DNA of 47,938 bases from JAQIBY01 sp034658655 (lineage in GTDB: Bacteria; Bacteroidota; Bacteroidia; Bacteroidales; ML635J-15), in the NCBI GenBank assembly GCA_034658655.1, contig JAYEFQ010000061.1:1-47938 (forward strand), given 5' to 3'. The notes beneath the pieces are model-generated. The model was not told the origin of the DNA. It saw only the letters and a program-made list of their open reading frames with translations, and did no database searches. The translations under genes and the position numbers were made by a program. Below, one piece after another: positions 1 to 8,977 of the stretch. Position 1 is the first letter of the stretch; every line of letters starts with the position of its first letter.

Positions 1-1
1 A

Positions 2-49
2 AGTATTGGGAAAAAATACATTGAGACAATTGATGAAATATTCAGATAA
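2..49 (+). CDS. possible C-terminal end of an upstream gene (partial)
   Basis: The first bases read as an open frame, SIGKKYIETIDEIFR, closed by TAA at 47-49. The start would lie left of the window. The stretch is lysine/glutamate-rich and amphipathic like a protein C-terminus, but only 15 residues are visible, so no family can be named. The other two forward frames close earlier or are less protein-like. Treat as a possible gene end only. Confidence 0.3.
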   Translation, partial: SIGKKYIETIDEIFR

Positions 50-154
50 TTCAAAAATTAATTCCCCACACATATTTAATCATATATATTAAGCATCAAA
101 TGCTTCCGATTCAATCAATTTTATGTATTTTTACCCCAAACAAAATCAATCATT

Positions 155-1969
155 ATGAAACGAATTCTTTTAATAATTATCTTGGCTAGCTTTTTAAAAC
201 CGGCATTCTCACAAGACATCATCATTTTACACACCAACGATTTACATTCAAAACTCAATGGATATTCACCTGAATTAGAATATACGCCGAAAATAACCGG
301 TGACGACCTAACCCGTGGAGGTTTTGCTCGAATTGCTGCTTATATTCAAAAAACAAAACTCGATAATCCAAAAGACATTGTGCTTGCTGTTGATGGTGGC
401 GATTTCCTGATGGGATCACTCTTTCATCCACTCGAAAAAGAAAGCGGTTTTCAACTCAAATTAATGCATCAAATGGGATATGATTATATCACAATCGGGA
501 ATCATGAATTCGATTACGGACCCGAAATGCTTGCGCAAATCATTAACCGTGCACGAGATGAACATGAAATCCCTCAACTTTTGCTCTCAAATGTCGAATT
601 TGACAAAAAAGACAGCCGCGACGATGCCTTAGAAACACTTTTCGATAAAAAAATTATTAAAAAGGTAGCTATTCATGAAGAAAAAGGCGTGAAAATTGCT
701 TTTCTCGGCATTTATGGCATTGATGCGATGGAAGTTCAACCACTATTACCTCCGGTGGAAATAACCAATCAAATAAGAACCGCAAAGAAAGCAGCAAAAG
801 ACTTAATTAAATCAGAAAAGGCCGATTTTGTTATTGTATTATCACACTCAGGCGTTGCAAAAGAAGACGGCGAATGGACTGGGGAAGATGTAAAACTCGC
901 AAAAAAAACCGCACCATATATACATGCAATTATCAGCGGACATACACATACAAAATTAGAGGAACCAATTATTGAATCCGGAATTCCCGTTGTGCAAACC
1001 GGGAGCGGTGGGTTAAACATCGGGAAACTACATTTCCGGAAAACTGATGGTAAATATCAAATGATAAGCCATGAGCTTATTCCTGTTGATGATGAAATTC
1101 AAGCAAGCATGAGTATCCAAAGGCAAATCGACGAACAAAAAGAAATTGTACAAAGTGAACTATTAGACCCTCTCGGGATTCAATATGACGATGTAATTTT
1201 TGAAACCGCATTTAATATGGAATGTCATGAAGACGGAGACCTCGGAAAATCAACACTTGGCCCTTTGCTTGCTGACGCCATACAAAGTTATACAACAGAC
1301 AATGGCATACATTCCGACATGTCATTGATTTCTGCAGGTGTTATTCGCGACCAATTAAGAACTGGAAAATATGGAAAGCAAAATGTTTCTGATATTTTCA
1401 GAATTGTCTCACTCGGCGAAGGCAATAATGCACATCCCGGATATCCATTAGCACAAGTTTTTGTTACAGCCAAAGAGCTGAAAAATGTTCTTGAAGTTTT
1501 ACTGATGACACAAAGCTCATCAACGGCAGCATACTGTTATTATAGTGGGATTCGCATTACTGCAAATATGTCAAATAGATTTCTCAAAAAAGTGCAGCAA
1601 ATTGAATTGAGAAACGAGAAAAATGAATGGGAACAACTTGACATCAGCAAAAAAAATGGAAATCTTTATACAGTCACTGCAAATTCATATTTACTGACAT
1701 TTTTTAGCATGATTAAGAAAAAAAGCTTTGGCATTGTTAATGTAAAACCAAAAGATGTCAACGGAATTCCTATTATTGATATGGAAACACAATATCTTGA
1801 TTTCGACCCCATCAAACCCGGCATACAAGAAGGAAAAGAATGGCAAGCATTTTTACATTTCGTTTCTAAATTTCCAGACACAAATGGCAATGGAATCCCT
1901 GACATGCCAAGAGAGAGAGAACATACATACAATCCTGTGAATTATTTGGAAAAAAACATGAAACATTAA
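155..1969 (+). CDS. Exported 5'-nucleotidase / bifunctional metallophosphatase (UshA-like)
   Basis: A 604-residue secreted metallophosphoesterase that would remove phosphate from nucleotides or UDP-sugars outside the cytoplasm. Residues 1-20 form a signal peptide ending FSQ. The calcineurin-like metal site is complete: HTNDLH (26-31), DGGD (80-83), GNHEFD (115-120), LSHSG (229-233) and SGHTHT (261-266). From about residue 330 a typical 5'-nucleotidase C-terminal substrate domain follows (ADAIQ, SAGVIRDQL). Length fits the UshA/5'-nucleotidase family. There is no T9SS sorting tail, so periplasmic location is more likely than secretion. It stands alone; the next gene is 475 bases away. Exact substrate (AMP, UDP-glucose, cyclic nucleotides) cannot be told. 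Confidence 0.92.
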   Translation: MKRILLIIILASFLKPAFSQDIIILHTNDLHSKLNGYSPELEYTPKITGDDLTRGGFARIAAYIQKTKLDNPKDIVLAVDGGDFLMGSLFHPLEKESGFQLKLMHQMGYDYITIGNHEFDYGPEMLAQIINRARDEHEIPQLLLSNVEFDKKDSRDDALETLFDKKIIKKVAIHEEKGVKIAFLGIYGIDAMEVQPLLPPVEITNQIRTAKKAAKDLIKSEKADFVIVLSHSGVAKEDGEWTGEDVKLAKKTAPYIHAIISGHTHTKLEEPIIESGIPVVQTGSGGLNIGKLHFRKTDGKYQMISHELIPVDDEIQASMSIQRQIDEQKEIVQSELLDPLGIQYDDVIFETAFNMECHEDGDLGKSTLGPLLADAIQSYTTDNGIHSDMSLISAGVIRDQLRTGKYGKQNVSDIFRIVSLGEGNNAHPGYPLAQVFVTAKELKNVLEVLLMTQSSSTAAYCYYSGIRITANMSNRFLKKVQQIELRNEKNEWEQLDISKKNGNLYTVTANSYLLTFFSMIKKKSFGIVNVKPKDVNGIPIIDMETQYLDFDPIKPGIQEGKEWQAFLHFVSKFPDTNGNGIPDMPREREHTYNPVNYLEKNMKH

Positions 1970-2195
1970 AAATAACTTAATGAAAACCGTTAAAGGAAAT
2001 AACAAATAACAAATAAATAACAAGCACCAAACTTAAAAATTCCAAACGATTGCTCTGTGCTAAACTGTTGACTGTCCTCAACTCAAAGCATCGGCTTTCC
2101 GTCGCACATTCCTTTGCTCAGCAAGACCTTGAGCAGAAATCCATCGCCTTCCGAAAACTTTCGGGACGCATCCAGAAAGCTTTCGGAAGGCATCT

Positions 2196-2290
2196 TCGTT
2201 TTTCCCCATCGAATGACAATCGTTTTTCCCTTTCCCATTGAATGACAATTGTATCCCTTTTCCAATCGAATGACAATTGTTTTCCCAACC
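2196..2290 (+). repeat. Three-copy ~29-bp imperfect tandem repeat
   Basis: The unit is roughly ATYGAATGACAATYG plus a T/C-rich linker (GTTTTTCCCTTTCC). Copies begin near 2207, 2236 and 2264, a period of 28-29 bases. It lies in the 475-base gap between the nucleotidase and the rseC-like gene. Just upstream is an inverted pair, CCGAAAACTTTCGG and AAGCTTTCGGAAGG (about 2151-2190). The short open frames across this gap show no recognisable protein. Apart from the promoter at 2410, nothing else is seen in the gap. Confidence 0.7.
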
Positions 2291-2409
2291 TCCTCCCTAC
2301 TAATCTATCAATCTTACACTTATACAAAAACCTTACTTAAACTCATTATAAATTACGGGAATATGATTCAAAACCAACAAAAAGCAGTTTTTATAAATCG
2401 GAAAACTTA

Positions 2410-2417
2410 TACTTTTG
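2410..2417 (+). promoter_or_regulatory. Probable Bacteroidota -7 element for the rseC-rnf operon
   Basis: TACTTTTG matches the Bacteroidota -7 consensus TAnnTTTG. It lies 27 bases before the ATG at 2445, a normal leader length. No clear -33 TTG is seen at the expected distance. It would drive the rseC-like gene and the rnf genes behind it. Confidence 0.5.
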
Positions 2418-2444
2418 TTGTTTAAAATTCAAACCCAATAAACG

Positions 2445-2867
2445 ATGGCAGGTAAAGGAATCGTTGAACATAGCGGAATCGTTGACCACATAGAGGGTCA
2501 CAATGTTTTTGTAAAAATAATGGCGCAATCAGCCTGTATTTCCTGCAAACTAAATGGCGTCTGCGGAACTGACACCCAAGCAAAAATCATTGAAATTTAT
2601 AATGTTGCTTCTGATGTCAAAACCGGAGAAAAAGTATCCATAGTAATGACAGAAAAGCTCGGTATGAAAGCCCTGTTTTATGGGTACTTACTACCATTTC
2701 TTGTAGTAGTAACTGTCCTGATTATTTCACTCAGCATAACAAATAAAGAAGGTCTTAGCGGATTGATTGCTGTGTTTAGCCTTGTTCCATATTATACAGT
2801 TTTATCGCTGTTTAAGGAGAAACTAAAACAATCTTTCCAATTTAATTTACATAAAATCATGCAATAA
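2445..2867 (+). CDS. rseC: RseC/SoxR-reducing-system family membrane protein
   Basis: A 140-residue small membrane protein of the RseC family. The N-terminal soluble part carries a cysteine cluster, C31-x2-C34-x5-C40 (CISCKLNGVC), like the SACxxC motif of RseC. Two membrane helices follow (about 73-94 and 99-118). In enterobacteria RseC acts with Rnf-like Rsx proteins to reduce SoxR. In Bacteroidota the gene regularly precedes rnfB, as here, with a single base between its stop and the rnfB ATG. The role is probably assembly or redox tuning of the Rnf complex; a SoxR function is unproven in this phylum. Confidence 0.85.
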   Translation: MAGKGIVEHSGIVDHIEGHNVFVKIMAQSACISCKLNGVCGTDTQAKIIEIYNVASDVKTGEKVSIVMTEKLGMKALFYGYLLPFLVVVTVLIISLSITNKEGLSGLIAVFSLVPYYTVLSLFKEKLKQSFQFNLHKIMQ

Positions 2868-2868
2868 T

Positions 2869-3861
2869 ATGGACGATTTAACGATTGTACTTTTAACATT
2901 GGCAACACTCAGCGGACTCGGAATTATCCTGGCGCTGATACTGTATTTTGTTGCGCAGAAATTCAAAGTGGTTGAAGATCCTCGCATTGATGAAATTGAA
3001 GAGATTCTTCCTGGAGCAAATTGTGGAGGTTGCGGTTATCCCGGATGTCGTGGATTTGCTGAAGCCTGTGTCTCTGCGGATAATCTTGATTCATTATTCT
3101 GCCCTGTGGGAGGAAATGATTTAATGAAAAATGTCGCTAACGCACTCGGGGCAGAAGTTTCGGAAAAAGAGCCACAGGTTGCAGTCGTCAGATGTCAAGG
3201 AAGCCCTAACTATCGAAAAGAAGTACGTGAATACGACGGACCTAAATCATGTGCAATCGCACATTCACTTTTTGGAGGAACAACCGATTGTGCTTACGGA
3301 TGCCTTGGGTTAGGCGATTGTGTTGATGCGTGTACATTTGACGCAATTCACATGAATCCTGAGACCAATTTACCCGAAGTCGTTGAAGATGCTTGTACTG
3401 CATGCGGTGCATGTGTTGATGCATGTCCTCGCGACATCATTGAACTACGTAATGTGGGTAAAAAATCACGTCGCATTTATGTTTCGTGCATAAATACTGA
3501 CAAAGGTGCTCCAGCGAAAAAAGCCTGTGATGTTGCCTGTATCGGATGCGGAAAATGTGTGAAAGTATGTCCATTTGACGCAATCACACTGGAAAATAAC
3601 TTAGCTTACATCGATGACGAAAAATGTAAGCTCTGTCGTAAGTGTGTTGAAGTATGCCCAACAAATGCAATTCTTGAACTGAACTTTCCACCACGCAAAC
3701 CGAAAGCAGAAAAACCTGCAGCGAAAACAGTTCCAAAAAAAGAAGCAACAAAGGCTGAAACAAAACCTACGACGGATAAAACAGCTCCAAAAACCGAGGA
3801 AACAAAAGAGACAGCCCTAAAAGCTGAAGAAAAAGACACAAATACTAATATAGATAAATAG
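2869..3861 (+). CDS. rnfB: Rnf complex subunit B (ferredoxin-type electron input)
   Basis: The 330-residue RnfB subunit takes electrons from ferredoxin for the membrane Rnf complex. Residues 5-28 form the membrane anchor. The four-cysteine Fe-S domain follows (CGGCGYPGC, C52/C55/C60, plus C78). Four further ferredoxin-type cysteine clusters come next: CAYGCLGLGDC, CTACGACVDAC, CIGCGKCVKVC and CKLCRKCVEVC. The protein ends in a tail of about 55 residues rich in Lys, Ala, Thr and Glu. This is the long RnfB form, unlike the short gamma-proteobacterial type. The stop codon abuts a strong GGAGG (3861-3865) that serves rnfC. Confidence 0.96.
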   Translation: MDDLTIVLLTLATLSGLGIILALILYFVAQKFKVVEDPRIDEIEEILPGANCGGCGYPGCRGFAEACVSADNLDSLFCPVGGNDLMKNVANALGAEVSEKEPQVAVVRCQGSPNYRKEVREYDGPKSCAIAHSLFGGTTDCAYGCLGLGDCVDACTFDAIHMNPETNLPEVVEDACTACGACVDACPRDIIELRNVGKKSRRIYVSCINTDKGAPAKKACDVACIGCGKCVKVCPFDAITLENNLAYIDDEKCKLCRKCVEVCPTNAILELNFPPRKPKAEKPAAKTVPKKEATKAETKPTTDKTAPKTEETKETALKAEEKDTNTNIDK

Positions 3862-3865
3862 GAGG
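3861..3865 (+). promoter_or_regulatory. Strong Shine-Dalgarno before rnfC
   Basis: GGAGG, overlapping the last base of the rnfB stop, lies 7 bases before the rnfC ATG at 3873. It stands out because most genes here have A/T-rich leaders without a Shine-Dalgarno site. It fixes the rnfC start. Confidence 0.7.
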
Positions 3866-3872
3866 AAGCAAC

Positions 3873-5204
3873 ATGTTGAAAACCTTTTCAAAAGGCGGCG
3901 TTCATCCGGCAGAAAACAAAATGGCTGCCACTGCTGAAATACAATATCTGCCATTACCAAAACAGGTTGTCATCCCTCTGGCGCAACATATCGGTGCTCC
4001 GGCACAAGCTGTTGTTAAACGTGGCGATGTGGTAAAAACCGGAACTCTGATTGCAAAAGCAGGCGGATTCGTTTCAGCAAATATTCATTCATCCGTTTCC
4101 GGAAAAGTCAAGAAAATTGATAATGTCTTAGACAGCTCAGGATACAAAAAACCATCCGTTATTATTAATGTTGATGGCGATGAATGGGAAGAGAATATAG
4201 ACCGCGATCCTGCACTAATTAAAGATCTATCGAAAACGCCTGAAGAAATTAAACAGAAAATAATGGAGGCTGGAATTGTTGGACTCGGAGGAGCAACTTT
4301 CCCAACCCATGTTAAACTTTCTGTCCCAGAAGGAAAAACCATAGACCACATTGTTATTAATGCCGTTGAGTGCGAACCATATTTAACTGCCGATCACCGT
4401 GTCATGCTCGAAAAAGCACATGAAATAATGATTGGTACCAGTTTGATAATGAAAACCACAGGCGTGGAAAAAGCAATCATCGGAATTGAAAATAACAAGC
4501 CCGATGCCATTGAATTATTAAGCAAAATTGCAAAAGAATATCAAGGCATTGAAATCATCGCATTGAAAGTACAATATCCTCAAGGTGGTGAAAAACAACT
4601 CATTAAAGCAGTTCTTGATCGTGAAGTTCCAAGCGGAGGATTGCCATTAGATGTTGGTTGTGTTGTACAAAATGTAGGCACTACAATCGCTGTTTACGAA
4701 GCAGTACAGAAAAACAAACCACTTATTGAGCGCGTAGTTACCGTAACCGGAAAATCCGTAAAGAAACCAGTCAACCTGATGGTAAGAATCGGCACTTCAG
4801 CAAATGAATTAATTGAAGCTGCAGGAGGATTACCAAAAGATACCGGCAAAGTGGTAAACGGTGGCCCAATGATGGGAAAAGCAATCTCTGAAACAGATGT
4901 TCCCGTTGCAAAAGGAACAAGTGGAATTTTGATTTTCAACCAAAAAGAAAGCAAACGTGCAAGCTCATATAACTGCATCCGCTGTGCTCGCTGTACATTT
5001 GTTTGCCCACAGGGATTAGAACCTTTCTTATTGAAAAACATTTCAGAAATCAATGATTGGGAAAAACTCGAAAATGAACATGTCATGGATTGCATAGAAT
5101 GTGGTTCATGTTCTTATACCTGCCCTGCCGGTGTTCCACTACTGGACTACATCCGTTTAGGAAAATCAAATGTAAGTCAAATCATTCGCTCAAGAAAAAA
5201 TTAA
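3873..5204 (+). CDS. rnfC: Rnf complex subunit C (NADH-binding flavoprotein subunit)
   Basis: A 443-residue RnfC. It carries the NAD(H)/FMN-binding fold related to NuoF: FSKGGVHP near the N-terminus, the glycine-rich GLGGATFPTHVK (137-148), and a later SLBB-like segment. Two [4Fe-4S] motifs close the protein, CIRCARCTFVCP from 368 and CIECGSCSYTCP from 407. It passes electrons between NAD and the Fe-S chain of RnfB. It sits in fixed order between rnfB and rnfD, with 4 bases to rnfD. Length and motifs match the family with no oddities. Confidence 0.97.
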   Translation: MLKTFSKGGVHPAENKMAATAEIQYLPLPKQVVIPLAQHIGAPAQAVVKRGDVVKTGTLIAKAGGFVSANIHSSVSGKVKKIDNVLDSSGYKKPSVIINVDGDEWEENIDRDPALIKDLSKTPEEIKQKIMEAGIVGLGGATFPTHVKLSVPEGKTIDHIVINAVECEPYLTADHRVMLEKAHEIMIGTSLIMKTTGVEKAIIGIENNKPDAIELLSKIAKEYQGIEIIALKVQYPQGGEKQLIKAVLDREVPSGGLPLDVGCVVQNVGTTIAVYEAVQKNKPLIERVVTVTGKSVKKPVNLMVRIGTSANELIEAAGGLPKDTGKVVNGGPMMGKAISETDVPVAKGTSGILIFNQKESKRASSYNCIRCARCTFVCPQGLEPFLLKNISEINDWEKLENEHVMDCIECGSCSYTCPAGVPLLDYIRLGKSNVSQIIRSRKN

Positions 5205-5208
5205 TATA

Positions 5209-6210
5209 ATGAATAAATTAAACGTTTCATTATCACCACATGTCAAGAACAAAGACTCGGTACCAAAAATAATGTATGGAGTAATTATCGCATTGATACC
5301 GGCACTGCTAGTATCAGTCTATTTTTTCGGACTTGATGCCTTAAGAATTCAGGCAATTGCAATCGTATCCTGCATACTTTTCGAATGGCTGATTCAAAAA
5401 TTCCTAATCAAAGGGCAAAACTCAATTCCAGACGGTTCTGCAGTACTTACAGGAATGTTGCTTGCATTTAACGTTCCGGCAAACCTACCTTGGTGGATTA
5501 TGATTATCGGCGCACTTATTGCTATTGGCGTTGGAAAAATGTCTTTCGGAGGACTCGGTAAAAACCCATTTAACCCCGCTCTCGTCGGTCGTGTTTTTAT
5601 GCTGATCTCTTTCCCTGTACAAATGACAAGCTGGCCAAAAATTTCCGTTTTAAACTTTAGCGGTATTGATGCAGAAACCGGAGCAACTCCATTAGCAATA
5701 ATGAAAGAAGGACTTTCCAACGGCGAAAAAGTCTCTGACATTATGAGCAGTATGCCGACAAGTCTTGTTGATATGATGACTGGAGAAATGGGTGGTTCAC
5801 TCGGCGAAATTTCTGCCATTGCCTTGCTCATTGGAGGAATTTACCTGCTTTGGAAAAAAATCATCACTATTCATATTCCCCTATCCATTTTTGCAACTAT
5901 TGCATTATTCGCTGGGGTCATGAATCTTATCGACCCGACTGCCTTTGCAGGACCCGCGTTTCATTTGTTAGCAGGAGGAGTTATGTTAGGAGCAATTTAC
6001 ATGGCAACAGACATGGTAACTTCACCTATGTCGATAAAAGGCATGTGGATTTACGGAATAGGGATTGGTATAATTACCGTAGCCATTCGTGTTTGGGGAG
6101 CATATCCCGAAGGAATTTCATTTGCAATTCTGATTATGAATGCATTTGTTCCGCTAATCAATAACAGTATGAAACCCAAACTATTTGGTGTAGTCAAAGA
6201 AAAGAAATAA
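5209..6210 (+). CDS. rnfD: Rnf complex subunit D (membrane, covalent FMN)
   Basis: A 333-residue polytopic membrane subunit related to NqrB. The conserved block GGLGKNPFNPALVGR (114-128) is intact. The covalent-FMN segment reads TGATP (157-161), with Thr160 the expected flavin-linked residue. Roughly nine to ten hydrophobic helices are visible. With RnfE, RnfA and RnfG it forms the ion-pumping membrane part of Rnf, likely coupling ferredoxin oxidation to Na+ or H+ export. Confidence 0.96.
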   Translation: MNKLNVSLSPHVKNKDSVPKIMYGVIIALIPALLVSVYFFGLDALRIQAIAIVSCILFEWLIQKFLIKGQNSIPDGSAVLTGMLLAFNVPANLPWWIMIIGALIAIGVGKMSFGGLGKNPFNPALVGRVFMLISFPVQMTSWPKISVLNFSGIDAETGATPLAIMKEGLSNGEKVSDIMSSMPTSLVDMMTGEMGGSLGEISAIALLIGGIYLLWKKIITIHIPLSIFATIALFAGVMNLIDPTAFAGPAFHLLAGGVMLGAIYMATDMVTSPMSIKGMWIYGIGIGIITVAIRVWGAYPEGISFAILIMNAFVPLINNSMKPKLFGVVKEKK

Positions 6211-6231
6211 GAATTTTTAAATGATTTAAAT

Positions 6232-6819
6232 ATGGCTAAAAAAGAATCAACAATTGTAAATATGGTATTGACACTCTTTGTCATTACTGCCATAGCAAGT
6301 GTCGCACTTGGCTTCGTTTACAATGCAACAAAAGAACCAATTGCAAAATCTAAACAAGCAAAATTGGAAACTGCGATATCTACTGTACTCCCTGAAATTA
6401 ATAAATTGGATGAAGAACTGCTCGTCAAACCACAAAATGGCACTGATAATTTAAGTTTCTATCATGCATACAAAGGAGAAGAATATGTTGGAACAGCAGT
6501 AAAAACATACACCGACAAAGGTTTTAGCGGAAGATTTTGGATTATGATAGGATTTTTACCTGATGGAACCATTTTTAATACTGCAGTTTTGGAACATAAA
6601 GAGACTCCAGGATTAGGTGATAAAATGGATATTTCAAAAAGTGACTTTTCTGTCCAATTCAAAAACCAAAACCCACAATCATTCAAACTTTCTGTCACTA
6701 AAGATGGTGGGAACGTTCAAGCAATTACTGCGGCAACCATTTCATCACGAGCATTTTGCGATGCAACACAAAGAGCTTATAATACATTTATGAACAATAA
6801 AAAGGAAGGAGTCCAATAA
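6232..6819 (+). CDS. rnfG: Rnf complex subunit G (FMN-binding, periplasm-facing)
   Basis: A 195-residue protein with one N-terminal membrane helix (about 10-30) and an FMN-binding domain. The flavin-attachment motif reads ITAATISS (165-172), with Thr169 the likely phosphoester-linked residue. This is a variant of the usual S/T-GAT, with Ala in place of Gly. It belongs to the RnfG/NqrC family. The stop overlaps the ATG of rnfE (TAATG), which suggests coupled translation. Confidence 0.95.
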   Translation: MAKKESTIVNMVLTLFVITAIASVALGFVYNATKEPIAKSKQAKLETAISTVLPEINKLDEELLVKPQNGTDNLSFYHAYKGEEYVGTAVKTYTDKGFSGRFWIMIGFLPDGTIFNTAVLEHKETPGLGDKMDISKSDFSVQFKNQNPQSFKLSVTKDGGNVQAITAATISSRAFCDATQRAYNTFMNNKKEGVQ

Positions 6820-7397
6820 TGAATCAAATAAAAAACTTTACTAAAGGGTTTATTAAAGAGAATCCTGTTTTTGTCCTTCTGCTTGGAATGTGTCCAACTC
6901 TAGGTGTAACCACTTCAGCAATTAACGGACTCGGGATGGGACTAGCTACAACATTTGTTCTAGTCATGTCAAACCTTGTAATTTCATTAATAAAATCTGT
7001 AATCCCAGATAAGGTTAGAATCCCATCTTTCATTGTTATCATTGCTTCGTTTGTAACCATTATTGATTTAGCAATGAATGCTTATGTTCCAGCTTTACAT
7101 GCACAATTAGGTTTGTTTATTCCTCTGATTGTTGTGAACTGTATAATTCTCGGTCGTGCGGAAGCATTCGCATCCAAAAACAACATTGGCTCTTCCGTCA
7201 TTGATGGATTAGGAATGGGACTTGGTTTTGCATTTGCACTTACCCTACTTGGTGGGTTGCGCGAAATACTAGGTTCACTTTCCATTTTCGGATTCAAACT
7301 TGCTGAAGGTGACGGAATGTTGGTATTTGTCCTTGCTCCAGGAGCTTTTATCGGCTTAGCTTACCTAATTGCATTAACAAATAAAATAAGAAAGTAA
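6819..7397 (+). CDS. rnfE: Rnf complex subunit E (membrane)
   Basis: A 192-residue integral membrane protein of the RnfE/NqrD family. The family signature is present at the N-terminus (NPVFVLLLGMCPTLGVTTSA), followed by about six helices and the half-helix motif LGMGLGFAFALTLLGGLREI. RnfA and RnfE are paralogues inserted with inverted topology; the Cys in GMCPTLG is the position that helps bind the intramembrane Fe-S cluster in Rnf/Nqr. Start overlaps the rnfG stop. Confidence 0.95.
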   Translation: MNQIKNFTKGFIKENPVFVLLLGMCPTLGVTTSAINGLGMGLATTFVLVMSNLVISLIKSVIPDKVRIPSFIVIIASFVTIIDLAMNAYVPALHAQLGLFIPLIVVNCIILGRAEAFASKNNIGSSVIDGLGMGLGFAFALTLLGGLREILGSLSIFGFKLAEGDGMLVFVLAPGAFIGLAYLIALTNKIRK

Positions 7398-7415
7398 CAA
7401 ATAAAACATTTTACT

Positions 7416-7988
7416 ATGGAATATATATTAATCATTATTAGCGCAATATTTGTCAATAATATTATTCTGGCTCAGTTTTTAGGAATCTGCCCTTTTCTTG
7501 GTGTATCCTCAAAAATAAAAACTGCAGCTGGTATGAGTGGTGCTGTTTTGTTTGTTATGACACTTGCAACCATTATTACTTGGCTCATTCAAACCTATGT
7601 ACTCGAAAGATTCGGACTTCAATACATGCAAACCATTGCCTTTATTTTAATCATCGCGTCTCTCGTTCAAATGGTAGAAATCATTCTAAAAAAAATCAGT
7701 CCATCATTGTATCAAGCACTTGGAGTTTTCCTCCCTTTAATTACAACCAACTGTGCTATCCTTGGTGTTGCTCTGCTTACCATCCAAAAAGATTATGATT
7801 TATTACAATCTGTATTCTTTGCAATTGGTAGTGCAGGTGGTTTCGCTTTGGCACTTATCCTTTTTGCCGGGATTCGCGAACACTTAGACTTGGTTCAAGT
7901 TCCTAAAGGCATGCGTGGTATCCCTGCATCTCTCGTAGTTGCCGGGATCCTTGCTCTTGCTTTCATGGGATTCGCTGGATTAGTATAA
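7416..7988 (+). CDS. rnfA: Rnf complex subunit A (membrane)
   Basis: A 190-residue integral membrane protein of the RnfA/NqrE family, the partner of RnfE. The signature GICPFLGVSSK and the internal TTNCAILGVAL, with cysteines at the intramembrane Fe-S positions, are visible. About six helices. It is the last gene of the operon and is followed directly by a strong terminator at 8011-8048. Confidence 0.95.
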   Translation: MEYILIIISAIFVNNIILAQFLGICPFLGVSSKIKTAAGMSGAVLFVMTLATIITWLIQTYVLERFGLQYMQTIAFILIIASLVQMVEIILKKISPSLYQALGVFLPLITTNCAILGVALLTIQKDYDLLQSVFFAIGSAGGFALALILFAGIREHLDLVQVPKGMRGIPASLVVAGILALAFMGFAGLV

Positions 7989-8010
7989 TAAGCTTTAAAA
8001 AAAACAAGTC

Positions 8011-8048
8011 AATACGCATCGAAATAATTTTCCGATGCGTATTTTTTT
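8011..8048 (+). terminator. Rho-independent terminator of the rnf operon
   Basis: Inverted arms AATACGCATCG (8011-8021) and CGATGCGTATT (8033-8043) form an 11-bp perfect stem with an 11-base loop and run into seven T. It ends the operon begun at 2445. Confidence 0.9.
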
Positions 8049-8110
8049 ATCAAAATCAACCCCCAAATCAGATTTTATGCATTATTAAATCCCCATGTCA
8101 TCGAAAACAT

Positions 8111-8118
8111 TAATTTTG
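8111..8118 (+). promoter_or_regulatory. Probable -7 promoter element of lipA
   Basis: TAATTTTG fits TAnnTTTG. Transcription would begin near 8125, so the in-frame ATG at 8095 would be untranscribed and the ATG at 8134 is favoured as the lipA start. Confidence 0.5.
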
Positions 8119-8133
8119 CATAAAAATTATGCT

Positions 8134-8976
8134 ATGACAAATAGACGGAAACCCGATTGGTTAAAAGTAAGACTCCCAGAAGGTGAAAATTATGCCTTTG
8201 TTAAACAAGTTGTAAAAGAGCACCACTTGCATACAATTTGCGAAAGTGGGAAATGCCCAAACATTGGTGAATGCTGGGGAAACAGTACAGCAACCTTCTT
8301 GATTTTAGGCGATATTTGTACACGATCATGTAAATTCTGCAACACAAAAACAGGAAAACCACTCCCACCCGACCCCAACGAACCAAAAGAACTCGCAGAA
8401 GCCATAAAACTCATGAAACTCAAACATGCTGTTATCACTTCCGTTGACCGAGATGATCTTGAGGACAAAGGTGCATTACATTGGGCAGAAACGATAAAAG
8501 CAGTTCGGAAAATTAATCCGAAAACCACAATGGAAACTTTAATTCCGGATTTTGATGCTTTACCACACTTGTTAGACATCATCATTGCAGTGAAACCGGA
8601 AATTGTATCTCATAATTTGGAAACAGTTGAACGACTAACCCCCGAAGTTCGTTCAAGAGCGAAATACCAATCCAGTCTGCAAGTCATAAAATATCTGTCA
8701 GAACATGGTATCCGAACAAAATCAGGACTAATGCTAGGATTAGGAGAAACCTACGACGAGATTTTAAAAAGCATGGACGATTTAGTAAATGCAGGATGTG
8801 AAATTCTTACTCTCGGACAATATCTGCAACCAACAGCAAATCACTTATCGGTTCAACGATACTGGACCCCTGAAGAATTTGAAATGCTCAAACAGGCCGG
8901 TTTTCATGCCGGATTAAAACAAATAGAATCGGCACCACTGGTTCGCTCATCTTATCATGCCGACCAACAAGTATAA
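8134..8976 (+). CDS. lipA: Lipoyl synthase
   Basis: A radical-SAM enzyme of 280 residues that inserts two sulfurs into protein-bound octanoyl groups to make lipoyl cofactor. The auxiliary cluster cysteines (C36, C41, C47 in CESGKCPNIGEC) and the radical-SAM CxxxCxxC (C62, C66, C69) are present, as is the C-terminal RSSYHA motif whose Ser ligates the sacrificial cluster. A longer frame from ATG 8095 exists, but the promoter-like TAATTTTG lies inside that extension and the extra 13 residues are not family-like, so 8134 is chosen. The stop is followed at once by lipB. Confidence 0.95.
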   Translation: MTNRRKPDWLKVRLPEGENYAFVKQVVKEHHLHTICESGKCPNIGECWGNSTATFLILGDICTRSCKFCNTKTGKPLPPDPNEPKELAEAIKLMKLKHAVITSVDRDDLEDKGALHWAETIKAVRKINPKTTMETLIPDFDALPHLLDIIIAVKPEIVSHNLETVERLTPEVRSRAKYQSSLQVIKYLSEHGIRTKSGLMLGLGETYDEILKSMDDLVNAGCEILTLGQYLQPTANHLSVQRYWTPEEFEMLKQAGFHAGLKQIESAPLVRSSYHADQQV

Positions 8977-8977
8977 A

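Noticed and set aside
1985..2010. Possible Rex site near CGTTAAAGGAAATAACAA
   Set aside because: Only the right half matches and the left half is out of register; it is also ~400 bases from the rnf promoter element.
2050..2241. 63-residue open frame in the gap before the rseC-like gene
   Set aside because: It runs through the inverted and tandem repeats, with no start context and no protein-like pattern.
3606..3839. Open frame antisense to the rnfB tail
   Set aside because: A mirror of the Lys/Ala/Thr-rich codons of rnfB; low complexity and no leader.
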